Origin: Gyrodactylus bullatarudis
Lineage: Eukaryota; Platyhelminthes; Monogenea; Gyrodactylidea; Gyrodactylidae
Assembly (NCBI GenBank): GCA_012064415.1
Contig: SSNU01000086.1
Coordinates: 12,094-62,531, forward strand
Length of the DNA stretch: 50,438 bases
Direction of reading: 5' to 3'
Position numbers and translations under genes: made by a program. Under the pieces are notes generated by a model, which saw only the letters and a list, made by a program, of their open reading frames with translations, made no database searches and was not told the origin of the DNA. How positions within the stretch are numbered: position 1 is the stretch's first letter; every line of letters starts with the position of its first letter. Shown here piece by piece: positions 33,101 through 43,966 of this stretch.

Positions 33101-33766
33101 GATTACTAACAGCATTGATCACTCGTCTCTCCTTTGCGAAACAGTTCTTCGTAATGTGTCCCCATCTTTTGCACTTATCACAATTGATGTCCTTGGCTGG
33201 AACTGTGCAATCGCCTCTAAGATGGCTGGGCGAATCGCATCTGTAGCATCTCAATTGTCTTCTGGGTGCTGACTTATCACTCCCGAGCCTGTCATGAACG
33301 GGGGCCTTGGACCTAGCGATTCGATTGACAACCGGAATGTCCATGTCTCTGTTACTCTTGATTTTACTGAACGTCTCGATCTTCCTCAGCACAAATTCCT
33401 TGTCTTTAATTCTCTGACCTTTGATTCCACTTCTAACAGGAAATCACTAAGGCTTTTTTCACCTTGAGTGAGCTTGAAAAAGGATCCCCACTCAATGAGA
33501 GGGTTTCTATCTGCCACATATCTTGCAAGTACACCGCCCTTAAATTCCGGCCACGAGATGGTCGTCAGCCTTTTTCTGTTGAAGATCTTAATGATCCTTT
33601 CGAAGCTTGGAGTTGATAAAGACCCAACTAGATAATCGACTTTATTACCTTCTTGCAAGTTAAGGTTGGATGCTGTTTGAGTCCATCTTCTCTCGAAACG
33701 ATAGAAATAATCAGCAAGTTTGACATAAGATTGCGGTAGGTCAGAAATCCAATCGCATGTCGCCAT
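30156..33766 (-). pseudogene. gag-pol polyprotein (zinc knuckles, protease, RT, RNase H, integrase), broken
   Basis: In order on the minus strand: Gag region starting MATCDWISDLPQ at 33,766; a one-base frameshift near 33,400; two CCHC knuckles (CYRCDSPSHLRGDC and CDKCKRWGHITKNC); protease active site FLVDTGSQVSIIP; RT with LTVLDLKDAYLQI, LQFGVSAAPAIFQ and catalytic YQDDIL; RNase H (AADASATGISAVL and GVDNVLRDLYSR); integrase with CNRCTIC, HMDILF, VTDNGSNF and ESNGRAE (D, D, E). Stops or frameshifts occur near 32,150-32,100, 31,950-31,770, 31,525 and 31,300-31,100, the last one removing part of the integrase HHCC finger. The order protease-RT-RNase H-integrase is that of Ty3/Gypsy. The last codon is followed by a stop inside the polypurine tract. 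Confidence 0.9.
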
Positions 33767-33925
33767 GTTTTGAACTGATATACGAATATAACTGAACTGA
33801 ATAAGAAAGAACTTAACAAGTAAACATGTTATATATTTCAAAAACCGAAATCATTCAAACAAAATAACTTGTCATCCTTATTTTGGTATTTAGTACTTTA
33901 AACCTTTCGGAACCAAATCAAACCA
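33766..33925 (-). repeat. 5' LTR of the Gypsy-like element
   Basis: 160 bp, same ends as the other LTR. Its last base (33,766 on the plus strand) is also the first base of the gag start codon. Confidence 0.93.
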
Positions 33926-34430
33926 CTCATGAGCCGGAGTGCTCTTCTTTCCTGAGTAGCAGAAATAGAACATTTTCTTCCTCCAACATGAGGTTGTCTG
34001 GGCTGAGTAGTGTCTAAGAATTCATAATATAATAATCGCTTACCATTTCTTATGTTATTCACAAGAGTTTTGCTAACACTAAATATAGCAGCGACTTTTC
34101 TTGACGAATTATTCTGCGCTGCTATTCTTATAAGAGAATGAATTTCTTCATTTCTGTATTTTAAAGGTCTTCGAGGATTTTCTGGTCTCAACTGATTTGC
34201 AACCTCTCTGTCCTCTTCTCTTATTCGCTCCACTATAGGAGGACCTGTTTGTCTTCTTGGTTGAGCGTTTCTTCGAATATCACGAACAGGTTCTGTCCGT
34301 CTTTGTCGATCTTTTAAAGGGATTAATCAAGAAAACTCACTAGCTCTTTGACCTCTAATAGCTTCATCACCCATAATAAAATCGTCAAAACGACGATTAT
34401 TATTTCGTCTCTTTGAGGTCTATTATTCAT

Positions 34431-35325
34431 TTTTATTATCGTATACTATGTAGATTATACTATGTAATACACAAAGAGTTTGAAATGAATAAGGCTTGTT
34501 CATTTTTAAAACAAATCATTCAATCAAAAATGTTTACGTTGTTTATTCAAATCAAGTTTAATTTTTCAAATCAAACTTGAGGAAAAAGAAGGAATATAGT
34601 TTTTTTACAATTTTAGAGATTATACACGAGCTTTGAAGTTTTTTAGCGTTTAAATATATTAAATCAACTATTCTGAAAATTATGGCTATCAAATCTCAGC
34701 TTAGGTGTTTCAGAAATAAAAGATTTCATATTGATCCTCTTTTATCAGATATTTCAAGTTAAAGCGTATAGTAAAGGTCCAAATCTTGGTTTTATGTATG
34801 CAATAAATTATTAAATGTGTTATTCATTAGTTCTCATATGTAAATGGCACTTATAAACCGATAAATAACTCTCTCTAAAATTATATGCATCTTCATAAGC
34901 ATGAACAGTCAACCACCCATAATACTGAATTTTCCTACCATTACATGTTATTATATACATTTCTGTTGGAATAGATCAAGAATAGATCAAAAATATATAT
35001 ACAACTTTATCGGAGTTTCTCAAAAGAGGGTGGCCATTGAGTTTCGGTTACGACTGTCCATATCATTTCCTCGAGGAGTCAGAAGAAGGTTAGAAAAAAA
35101 CCAGTTTACATATTTCAAACGTTTCCTCAGCTTATAGACAATTTCATGTGAAAATGATTAAATTAATAAAAATCTAGATTTATTCTTTTCTAATCTATTT
35201 TCTCCTATTTTTCTAGAAATTATTCTATTAGAATTTGCCTTTGCTGAAGTTTTGTATGACATTGATGATTTCGTATGTTAAAATTCTTATGGTAGGATTC
35301 AAATATTATCAAATACCAAAGCAAT
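34431..35325. other. no recognisable gene
   Basis: AT-rich. Contains 35,029-35,049 (GGTGGCCATTGAGTTTCGGT), an inverted copy of 27,644-27,664; together they bracket the mariner locus and might be its remote terminal repeats, though no TA flank was seen. Confidence 0.4.
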
Positions 35326-35833
35326 ATGGCAGATCCAAAGGCGTATAATTCTGCGCATGGTTTGCAGTTACTTTACACTGGGAATCGTTCAGAGGCTTGT
35401 TTTAATAATTTCATTCATTTCATAGATCCCGATTGTTCCTTATCTTACAAAGAAACTTTTCAAAGACTAATGGATGTGACAATGGAGAGAGAAAATTCTT
35501 TTTTAGATTCAACTATTCTTAATTCAGGTCAGGATTTGCTCGTAATTGATAAGTTTTTGAAAAAGCTTCTAGGAAATTGTCAAATGTATTCTTATGCAAG
35601 ATAAAAACAAATATCGTGTAATATTAATTAAGCATAAGAGTGAAAATAAAATATCGTCATTATTCAAGTCAAAAAAATTATTTGATTCGAATAAGATGTT
35701 TGCCGACCAGCAGGCTAACGAGCAGAAGAGGCTATTTACGGATCCAATAGAAGGTTATCACCTTCATGCAGCGATCGTAAGCACTCTATGTTGTTTAAAA
35801 TTAGATAAGAATTGGAAGAGACAGAAATTGTGA
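35326..35833 (+). pseudogene. unassigned two-frame ORF (possible captured gene fragment)
   Basis: The first frame 35,326-35,604 starts MADPKAYNSAHGLQLLYTG and contains DPDCSLSYKETFQRLMDV, FLDSTILNSGQDLLVIDKF, ending LGNCQMYSYAR. The second frame follows at 35,594-35,833 (KYRVILIKHKSENKISSLF, EGYHLHAAIVSTLCCLKLDK). Composition is less AT-biased than the surroundings and the residue pattern looks protein-like. I do not recognise the family. No RT, transposase or endonuclease motif is visible. It may be a fragment of a host gene, an ORF from a large DNA transposon, or an exon pair with a missing intron signal. Confidence 0.35.
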
Positions 35834-36494
35834 GTTTGATCTGACAGTTTATCTTGCTTATAGATAGAGTAGTTCTTGGGAAATGTTGCAGAAAATTTGG
35901 TTTATGTATAGCAGATTTGGAGCTTAAGGATTTGGAACATCATGTACGTTTGTTAAAAATAATCTTCAGATTCCTAAAATAAAATGTCTTATTTACAAAG
36001 AAGATGCCTTGTCAAATTCAGATAAGGATATTCCATCAATACCAGTGTCTCATGTATCAACAAAAAGTGAAGCATCATGTGGGAATTTAATCCAACTCTA
36101 AAGCTAAAAAAATTCTTTAATCATTTTAAAAATAATACTTGATTTTACAGTAATTTCAATTTAATGTTGAAGAAAATAAACATATTTAATTACTAATTTC
36201 CTCTTGTGGTCTTATGCACAGTTTCAATAATTCGAATTAGTTCACAAATACAGTATTCTAATTTTAATAATATAAACATTGAAAATAAAATGATAGACCT
36301 TACCAGAATTATTGAATGTCTTAGTTGTTTGGGGAATACAACTGGCGGGATTAATCTAAGGCTTTTAAAAGAGATTTTCGTTTTTTTATGTGAATAATAT
36401 TTATAGTGGCGCCAGAGTCTCAAAAAGATATAAAATTGGAAGATATCCAATGGAAGAGCAGAAAAAATTGCAATGTAATAGTTTATAATCAGAG

Positions 36495-36544
36495 CCCGGG
36501 ATTAAGTCTGAAGAGACCCGCCGAAATAAAACTTTTATCACTTA
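36495..36544 (+). ncRNA. type I hammerhead ribozyme in a solo PLE terminal repeat
   Basis: CCCGGG (36,495-36,500), stem I TAAGT (36,503-36,507), core CTGAAGA (36,508-36,514), loop II GACCCGCC closed by G-C, GAAA, stem III AUAAA...UUUAU with a 3-nt loop, predicted cleavage after C 36,539, stem I partner ACTTA (36,540-36,544). The stems are the longest and cleanest in the window, and the core is fully conserved. CCAATGG lies about 50 bp upstream and TTTATAAT directly before it. No PLE ORF is attached. Confidence 0.82.
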
Positions 36545-37714
36545 TTATTCGTTCGTTCTCCTATCTTTCGTGAAATAATTTATTTATTGAACAACACATA
36601 TGTTCTGCTTTAATATTTATAATTCTGTTTTTATATAAGAATAATAAAATAAATGCATTATATTTTTTCTGTTTTTTTTCTTTTTCTTTCTTTCGTTGAT
36701 AAAGAGTTGGTAAATATATGATAACTAGTATCAAAGCATTTGTAATTTACGGTCAGACATTATACCTTATGAAGATAAATAGTATTTTGTAACAATCTGT
36801 TCATTACATTCTCTTCATTTATATTGTTTCTCTTCCTGAAACAATCACTTTATATCAGTTAATCGTTCATTATGATATACGTTTAATCTACATGTCCCTT
36901 TTTTTTAATTTGTTGATAATAATAATAACTTCAGTTTGTTTTTATTTTAGAAATATTTTCACAAGCTAATGGTGAAGATTCCCACAGCAATAGGCAGCCT
37001 TTTATTCTGTGTACAGTCATTTACACAGATGATGACTCGCTAGTTGAATTACTTTCATAGTAAAATTCCTTTTATACCTCTACTCCTCCTATGAATTGAC
37101 CAATAGAATGCAAGATTCTTAACAACCAATCAGATTCGAGTAGTTTCGTAACACATTTTTCGTTCATTTTCTACTCTTCCTAAACAGGATGAATTATGAA
37201 GCTCTTATTATATCAAGATGGTATTTTAAAAATATACTACAAAATTGACATCTAACACTATTTTAAAAATTAAATTCTTATAAATAGAAAAGAAAAAAAT
37301 TATTACTCTACACTAATCTAGTTGGTTAATCAAGATTTTTTGTGAAAAGAATAAATAATAGTCCTAACTTTTTATTTAAGAACTGAAGTCTTGTGTTTGG
37401 CAAAATGCTTTGAATAACCGGCTTTTAGATTCAGAATGAAAATAGGAAAAATATTCATTTTTCAATTTAACATAAATTCAGACCCCTTTTTTTCTTACTG
37501 ATGACGTAATCTAAATATGATTAGCTCCCGAAATGTAAGGAGACCCCTTCCTTTTTTCGAGTTGAAATTCAACGAAAAACGTTGTTGAGAAATCATAGCA
37601 GGCTCCCTTATTCACACTTTAATGGTGACCCCGTTTTTTATATCAAAATCAAAGGGGGTCTCATAACAAGAGAGGAAACATTGAATAAACATAATTAATA
37701 ACTTCTTTTTTTGT

Positions 37715-38810
37715 TTGACCATGCTAGCATCAACCGCTAAATTCGAACTCTCTCATGAATTTGGAAAATTTCATGATATTTTCAATCAAAAACTTGAATT
37801 GATTAACAATTCCATACTCCTAAAGGATATACAAATAAACAATCTTACTAAAGAGATTCATATGCTTAAAAGAGAACTCGAATACATCAAATATTCATCC
37901 AAAGCTATCATTAGTACATCAATTCCACCTCCTCTTGTTACATATCCATGTACTAAACATGTAATTAACCCTTATGTTAACTCATCACCATTGAATAATG
38001 TTTGGCAACCACCTTCTCATTTCAATCGTCATAATCCAAGAAGAGCATACTTCGTCATTATCTTTCAAACCTCTAAACAAATCACATTCAAATAACATGA
38101 TAGTTAGAGGTTACAACGTTAATGTTCCTGTTGTCAATTCCATGATTAATTCTATTGGATCATTCACTTTCAAATGCTTTAAAAACAAAGATGAATTCGG
38201 ATCTATTTTTATTCGTATTGTATTCAAAAGGAAACCCTCCAACTCAATTGTTCATCAAATGATCTCTCTTTGTAAAACCAAACGCTTTTATTCATATCGT
38301 GAGACAAATTACAAACTCAAATCCAGCCAAAAAAACAACCAGCTCAGTTAAAAAATTCGACTCAATCATCCAACCTGCTAATGTTCCCCAATCAATTCCT
38401 CTGACTTCCCCGTCATCGCAATCAACATAAGCACCAGTTAGCCTAGTTTCCTCATCAGAAATTTTTCACCCTGGAATTACTATTGAAACTCCAGCTCCAA
38501 GCAATAAAAGACCAGTCTTCTCTCCATTTGAGATTGGACCACACACCGTTGCTCAAAAAAGGAAATCTCTTAGACAGCCAGAATCAACTTGTCTCTCTCA
38601 ATTCTCAATTTCTTTAATCTACGTCCAATTAATCCTTACCAATCAATATCAGAAGATAAAGAAAACTCACCAAATGTGGCTTACAACCTTCCTCCTCCTC
38701 ATGACCGTGTCAAACATGGCTCTGGTCACGATGACTCTAATGTTGACCTGGATGCAGTTTCCATCGCTTTAAACAATCAAATTAGTGAGTCTGAAAATTT
38801 TTTTCGTTAA
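37715..38810 (+). pseudogene. ORF1 of the CR1/Jockey-like element, frameshifted
   Basis: The N-terminus MTMLASTAKFELSHEFGKFH is followed by a heptad-rich helix (KLELINNSILLKDIQINNLT, MLKRELEYIK) that looks like the trimerising coiled coil of ORF1 proteins. Later pieces in shifted frames include IVRGYNVNVPVVNSMINSI, YRETNYKLKSSQKNN and an acidic end NVDLDAVSIALNN. ORF1 proteins bind element RNA. Frame changes near 38,090, 38,340 and 38,580 make it non-functional. No zinc knuckle was seen. Confidence 0.6.
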
Positions 38811-38823
38811 TCACTCTGGTTTC

Positions 38824-40518
38824 TTTTTTTTTGTTAGACAACATTTATTTAAAACTAATTATATACAAGATAAATAAAAATAGAGAGGTTCTGTACAAGA
38901 ATATACAAAATAAATTCAATGTTATCTGGATAAAAAATAACATAATGACTAAATAAGCCCTTCAAGAAATTTCATTAAATCATTCTGGAATTATTGAAGA
39001 TAAAGTAGACTTTTTGTATAATCTAATTTAGATCTAATATGCAACATGATTGCCTTAATATTAGTCAAATCATTGCATTCTGATATTTTAAATTTGTTTT
39101 CAATCATGTTATATGTAGATAACAAATAATGATTGGAGAAGGAGGAAGATCTAAGATTATATGAATTTTCAAAAATTTTGGCTGATTTTACAAAAGTTTT
39201 TGTAATTATTGCGTATCTTCTAACCCATAGAGGGTTAAGTCCAGATATCAAAATTCGTGCATTATACGAGTCTAAATCTGGATAAAGAAAATACAAAAAC
39301 CTGGATTGGACATGCTCGATCTCCAAAGATTTTTCTATGGATAAAGAGGGAACAAGTGGAGAGATGTAATCAAGATTATTCAAAACAAAGGCTTTATAAG
39401 CTTTAAGTCTTAAATTAATTGACTTGAAGATTTTTAAAATTGAAAAAATTATGGTATTACTCTTAGGTAAATTAGAGAGTGGGTCAATTTTAAGTCCATC
39501 AGAAATACTGAAACCTAGATCAGAAGTAAAGGAGACAATTTCTCCAGGAAGTAGAAGCGATTCCAAGAAGGTTGCAGGGAGACTGCATGGGAGCATAATT
39601 TTGCATTTATCTCTATTAATATAGAGCTCCATGGTCTCAAGGGAACCTTTAAGGAGCGAGAAGTTTTGGTTGATTTTAATAATATCAAGGGAGTTTTTCA
39701 CCTTGAAGACGAACTTTAGATCGTCAGCAAATTTAAGGAGAACACCCTCTATGTTCTCCGGGAGCTGAATATCAGCGAAGCAAATATTAAAGAGAAGAGG
39801 GCCAATAGTTGAACCTTGGGGTACACCCAAGTTTACTGATTCAAGTTTACTTGTGGTGGAGTTAAAAGAAACAAACTGTTTCTGATTTGATAGGAAAAAA
39901 ATGGTTAGATTAATAATATATGGGTTGATATTAAGCTCAATGAGCTTTTTTTTAATGAAGGTGAATTTGAGTTTATCAAAGGCTTTTGATGTATCCAAAC
40001 AATGGATAATTATAAATTTATCAATTTTTTTCTTGAATGAAAGGGAATATTTCATAAATTCGAGCATGTTACTAGATGTATTTTTACCATTTAAAAAACC
40101 ATGTTGAGTTTTATCATGGAACGGGTGGGGTAATGATTTTGAAATTTCATTGGTCAAATATCGATCTAAAATTGACAGGAAAATGTTTTATGATGAAATT
40201 GGTCTAAGATCTGAGTAACATGAGTACTTTTTAACCTTAGGAATGGGAATTATTTTAATTATGAGCCATTCTAAGGATATTTCACATTCAGAAATACATT
40301 TGTTTAAATATTGAATAAGTAGGTTTAAAAAAGGAGGAGGTAAATTAAATAATAAATTTAATGAGCTGAAATCTAAGTCCAGTCTGTGTTTTTTCTTACA
40401 TTTTTCAACTAAATTATTCAAATCAGTTAAAGTGATGATTGGAGGGTTGGAATCAATAGGAACAAGATCAATAGTTTCGAATTGATTAAAAGATGAGATG
40501 AAATAATCGTTCTTCCTT
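38824..40518 (-). pseudogene. second CR1/Jockey-like copy, RT only, inserted between ORF1 and ORF2
   Basis: The minus strand begins within the RT region (DYFISSFNQFETIDL) and reads IIKIIPIPKVKKYSCYSDLR, an in-frame stop near 40,188, then QHGFLNGKNTSSNMLEFMKY, CLDTSKAFDKL, GVPQGSTIGPLLFNICFADI and the catalytic KFADDLKFVF. It ends near 38,991, with a 3' UTR and TCTAACAAAAAAAAA tail at 38,824. The tail is shared with the host element's tail, and the RTs are clearly related but diverged. 5' truncation removed endonuclease and ORF1. Confidence 0.88.
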
Positions 40519-40523
40519 CTAAA

Positions 40524-42978
40524 TACTCGCTCTTTATTATCCAAAAATACCTTTGCCAATATCAAAAACATCATAACTAAATTTAAGCCCTCAATGTTTT
40601 TTATCACCGAAACCTGGCTCAACCCTTTTGTTCCTGATTCTATGCTAATTATTTCTGATTATCAATTTCTTAGGGCTGATAGACTTGATTCTACTGGTGG
40701 TGGTGTTGGTGTCTACATTCACTCGTCAATAAAAATAGATTATTTTATTCCTCACAATGTCCCGTTTCAGCATATTCATATGATAATTAACTTACAAGGC
40801 TCTTTACACAATTTTATTCTAGTTTATAGACCCCCAATTGGTAGTAAATACTTCATCTCTGATGATATTTTGCTAGAACATATCTACTCTAAAGTAGACA
40901 CTCGTATTAAAAACACTACTATCCTCGGTGACTTTAATTTCCCAACTGATAAAGGTTTGCCCCTTGTTCCCACTACATTTGATAAATTATTAGTAACAAA
41001 TGGTCTAAATCAAATCATATCCCAACCCACCCGTCAAAACAATATTATTGATCTCATATTTACTAATGTATTTCATGACTCATCAACATATCCTGTACCT
41101 TTTTCTGATCATAATATCATATTTTTCAATTTCTCATTATCTAATCATTCCAAATTTTACCAAAACGTTAAAAAAGTTGTCGATGTCAAAAAATTCAAGA
41201 ATCTCATTCAAAAATTTTCCTCCTTAATCTTTGTAAACGACGAATTCAACTTCGGATTATTTTATTTTTTGATTATTAAAGCTACTAGAACTACTATTAA
41301 CTCTAAGAAATTCTTCAACTGTTCATCAAAAATTGATTTTATCTCTCTGAAATCGTTCGAAACTTGTGTTGCTAATGATCTGGATTCTAACCCCCAAAAA
41401 GGTTGGGCTAAATTCAGAAAACTACTAAACATTAATAAAAAATCATCTATAAAAAATTTCACTCCTCATTCAGACCAAGATTTCTGTATTCAAATTAACA
41501 AATTCTTTATTAACTCATTCAATCATCATGAAACCATTGATCCTATTGTAACCGACTCGCCCCCTCCCTTCATCACTCCATCCTCCTTAAACAGTATGTT
41601 TTCTAACTGTAAAAATATCAACAGACTTGATATTCACCACAATTCATTTTATTTACTATCAAATCTCTCATCCTCTTTCCTGATATTATTATGTAATTAC
41701 CTCAATTTCTGTATATCCAAATGTTTTATTCCAAATGATTGGTTGATAGTTAAAATCACCCCCATCCCAAAAACTAAAAAATATTCGTCCCTCTATCACT
41801 TAAGGCCAATTTCATCCCTCAACATTTTCCTAACGATTTTAGATCGGTTCCTTACTGATGAGATTTCCAATAATCTACCTAAGCCGTTCCCGGACAATTC
41901 TCAACATGGTTTCCTACCAGGGAAAAACACATCTACAAATATGCTTGAATTCATGAATTATTCCTTCCCCCTATTAAAATCTGAGCACTATATTATTATC
42001 CACTATCTAGATATTTCTAAGGCTTTTGACAAGCTAAAATTTTCCTTTATTAAACAAAAATTGATTTTTTATAAAATTGACCCCCATATCATCAATTTAA
42101 CCATGTATTTCCTGTGTAATAGATTACAGTATGTTGAATTTAATAACACCACCAGTAGTCTTGAACCCATTAATTCTGGGGTTCCTCAAGGTTCCACTAT
42201 TGGTCCTCTTCTCTTCAATATTTGTTTCGCTGACATTCAGCTCCTGGAGGGTACTGAGGGTGCCCTCTTTAAATTCGCAGACGATTTGAAATTCGTCTTC
42301 AAGGTGAATAATTCCCTTGATATTATGAAAATCAACCAAAACTTCTCGCTCCTTAAAGATTCACTTGAGTCCATGGGGCTCCATATTAATAGAGATAAAA
42401 GCAAAATAATGCTCCCATCGGGTCTCCCTGCAACCCTCCTTGAATCGCTTCTACTTCCTGGAGAAATTGTCTCCTTTACTTCTGATCTAGGTTTCGGTAT
42501 AAATCACAAGCTTAAATTAAATCCATTCTCAAATATACCTAAAATTAATTCCATGATTTTTGCTATCCTAAAATTCTCTAAATCGGTAATACTGAGAATT
42601 AAGGCCTATAAATCATTAGTGCTCCCACACTTTGATTATATTTCTCCCCTCCTTACAAATTTGACTAATGAGCAATCTCGAAATATTGAGGGTATCCAAA
42701 GTAGATTTTTATACGCACTTTACCCTGACCTCAATTCCTACAATGCTCGGATCGTGGCTTCCGGTCTTAATCCTCTTTGGATTCGCCGTTTTGCCTTCAT
42801 CATTAAAAATTTCACCGAAACATCCATAAAAATAGAACGAAATTATAATTTAAGAAACATTTCTTATCAAAATAATTTCCTACTTCCCACTTATAACATC
42901 CTCCATGAAAAATACGACTTGTCTAATTGTGATAACCTCCGTAACAACTATTATGGGACATACAAGATCAAAAATTGA
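40524..42978 (+). CDS. ORF2: AP-endonuclease and reverse transcriptase of the CR1/Jockey-like element
   Basis: A long open frame of about 815 codons with no internal stop. It starts at or before NTRSLLSKNTF (40,524), which is typical of the beginning of the endonuclease domain, so the true start was cut off by the nested insertion. Endonuclease motifs: FFITETWLN (catalytic Glu), GGGVGVYI, ILGDFNFP and SDHNIIFF (Asp-His). RT motifs: PIPKTKKYSSLYHLRPIS, YLDISKAFDKL, GVPQGSTIGPLLFN and KFADDLKFVF, then a C-terminal region with YPDLNSYNARI and GLNPLWIRR. The protein would nick target DNA and copy its RNA there. The open frame suggests a younger copy than its neighbours. Confidence 0.9.
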
Positions 42979-43394
42979 TTACTCTTATACGCTTCTTTAT
43001 CCTGATCTTCATTAGTAATGGAAACTAGATTGATTTCGTTAAAATTTTTCAGATTTATCAAACGCTAATTTAAAAGATTTTCATAGACAAGATTACTTTT
43101 TCAATTTTGAATATATTACAAACCACCAGATATCAGAATTTTATTATATATTGTACAAATTACCTTTCATTTCGATTTTTACTATTATTATTCCTTTTTT
43201 AATAAAGAATTATTTTCTAACAAAAAAAAATAACACATAAGGTCATTTTGTGGATAGATTTTTTACAAAACAAAAGTTTTAGAATAAAAATCAAAAGGGT
43301 GTGTGTGTGTCGTTCATTTCTTCTTGACCAATGAGATTGCATCTTTAACAACTCATTTATACAGGGATAATGGATGTCCAAATTATTCGTTTTA

Positions 43395-43966
43395 AGCATG
43401 AAGAAACAACTTACTACAGAGCAAAGAGCTTCTTACTCGTTGACAACGCTCCGAGTCATGCAGTTGGAAATCTCAAATTGACAAATATAAAAGTTAGTTT
43501 CATCCACTGCATACGATAAATTAAATAATAATAACCCTCTAACACATTTTAGTTGGAATTTCTCCCACCCAACTGTACATCGGTTTGTCAGCCAATAGAT
43601 GCTGGAATCATACGGTCATTCAAATGTGCTTATCGACGCCTTTTCAAAGAAGTTAGAGTCGGCAGAAATATCCCACTTACTGAGGTTAAGAAAAATCTTA
43701 ATTTGAAAGAATGCCTCTACATAGCTAAAGAGGCGTGGGAAAATGTAGAGGCAAAAACAATCGTGAATTGTTTCAAAAATGTCAAATTTATTAACGAGGT
43801 AGAAGAAGAGAATAAACTAAATGTTGAGAAAGAGTTTGAATTAATTCACAACTTTCTAAAAATTCAGAAGAAGAATGGACTTCTCAAGCAACTAACTGAA
43901 ACTTCCACTTGGAAAGAAATTCAGAAGAAAAAGATAAATGATATTTTTATGTTTGATAAATAAATC
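43395..43966 (+). pseudogene. pogo/Tigger-type DDE transposase C-terminal half with one intron
   Basis: Exon 1 contains SFLLVDNAPSHAVGNLKLTN with the second catalytic Asp. A 60 bp intron follows (43,493-43,552, GTTAGT...CATTTTAG, phase 0). Exon 2 begins with EFLPPNCTSVCQPIDAGIIR, whose Asp is the third catalytic residue of pogo/Tigger (DDD) enzymes, then a helical, Lys-rich tail ending MFDK three bases before the right inverted repeat. The N-terminal CENP-B-like DNA-binding domains and the first Asp are absent from both sides of the retrotransposon insertion, so the copy cannot mobilise itself. Confidence 0.85.

Larger units (their letters stand above)
29993..33925 (-). mobile_element. complete Ty3/Gypsy-like LTR retrotransposon with 160 bp LTRs
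   Basis: Two 160 bp direct repeats (29,993-30,152 and 33,766-33,925) start TGTTTTGAACTGATATACGA and end CAAATCAAACCA, differing at roughly eight positions. The flanks carry a 5 bp target duplication CTCAT (29,988-29,992 and 33,926-33,930). Next to the 5' LTR a primer-binding-type TGGCGACATGCG follows directly. Next to the 3' LTR a purine-rich GGTGGGTAGTGA precedes it. The element lies inside a Tc1/mariner transposase, splitting it between its HTH and catalytic domain. Confidence 0.95.
28848..34430 (-). pseudogene. Tc1/mariner-type transposase with introns, split by an LTR retrotransposon
   Basis: The N-terminal part (34,430-33,926) starts MNNRPQRD, has a frameshift and a stop, then DIRRNAQPRRQTGPPIVER and a helix-turn-helix (IRIAAQNNSSRKVAAIFSVS). 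After the inserted LTR element it continues at 29,985 with SQDFPDISYSAFCRMAKK, the first catalytic Asp in VIFIDEVTFERKR (about 29,790), an acidic Ser/Glu-rich exon (29,450-29,260), the second Asp in LFLMDHARIHTS, and the Glu block NSPDLNPIENIFGYYKR (about 29,040). A 65 bp intron with GTAAGT donor (29,173-29,109) separates the last two blocks in phase 0 and gives DD35E spacing. A second GT...AG intron near 29,490-29,410 precedes the acidic exon, but the frame relation there is unclear. Inactive. Confidence 0.8.
37480..43229 (+). mobile_element. CR1/Jockey-like non-LTR retrotransposon with ORF1 and ORF2
   Basis: 5' UTR with GACCCC-type words (from about 37,480, edge uncertain), ORF1 (37,715-38,810), ORF2 (40,524-42,978), 3' end TTTTCTAACAAAAAAAA at 43,229. 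It is inserted in the pogo-like element and itself split by a minus-strand relative (38,824-40,518). No clear target duplication. Confidence 0.8.

Noticed and set aside
38811..40530. Target-site duplication of the nested CR1/Jockey-like copy
   Set aside because: Only a 4 bp similarity (ACTC) is present near both joints, which is expected by chance.
43292..43306. GT-repeat tract
   Set aside because: Short microsatellite, nothing attached to it.
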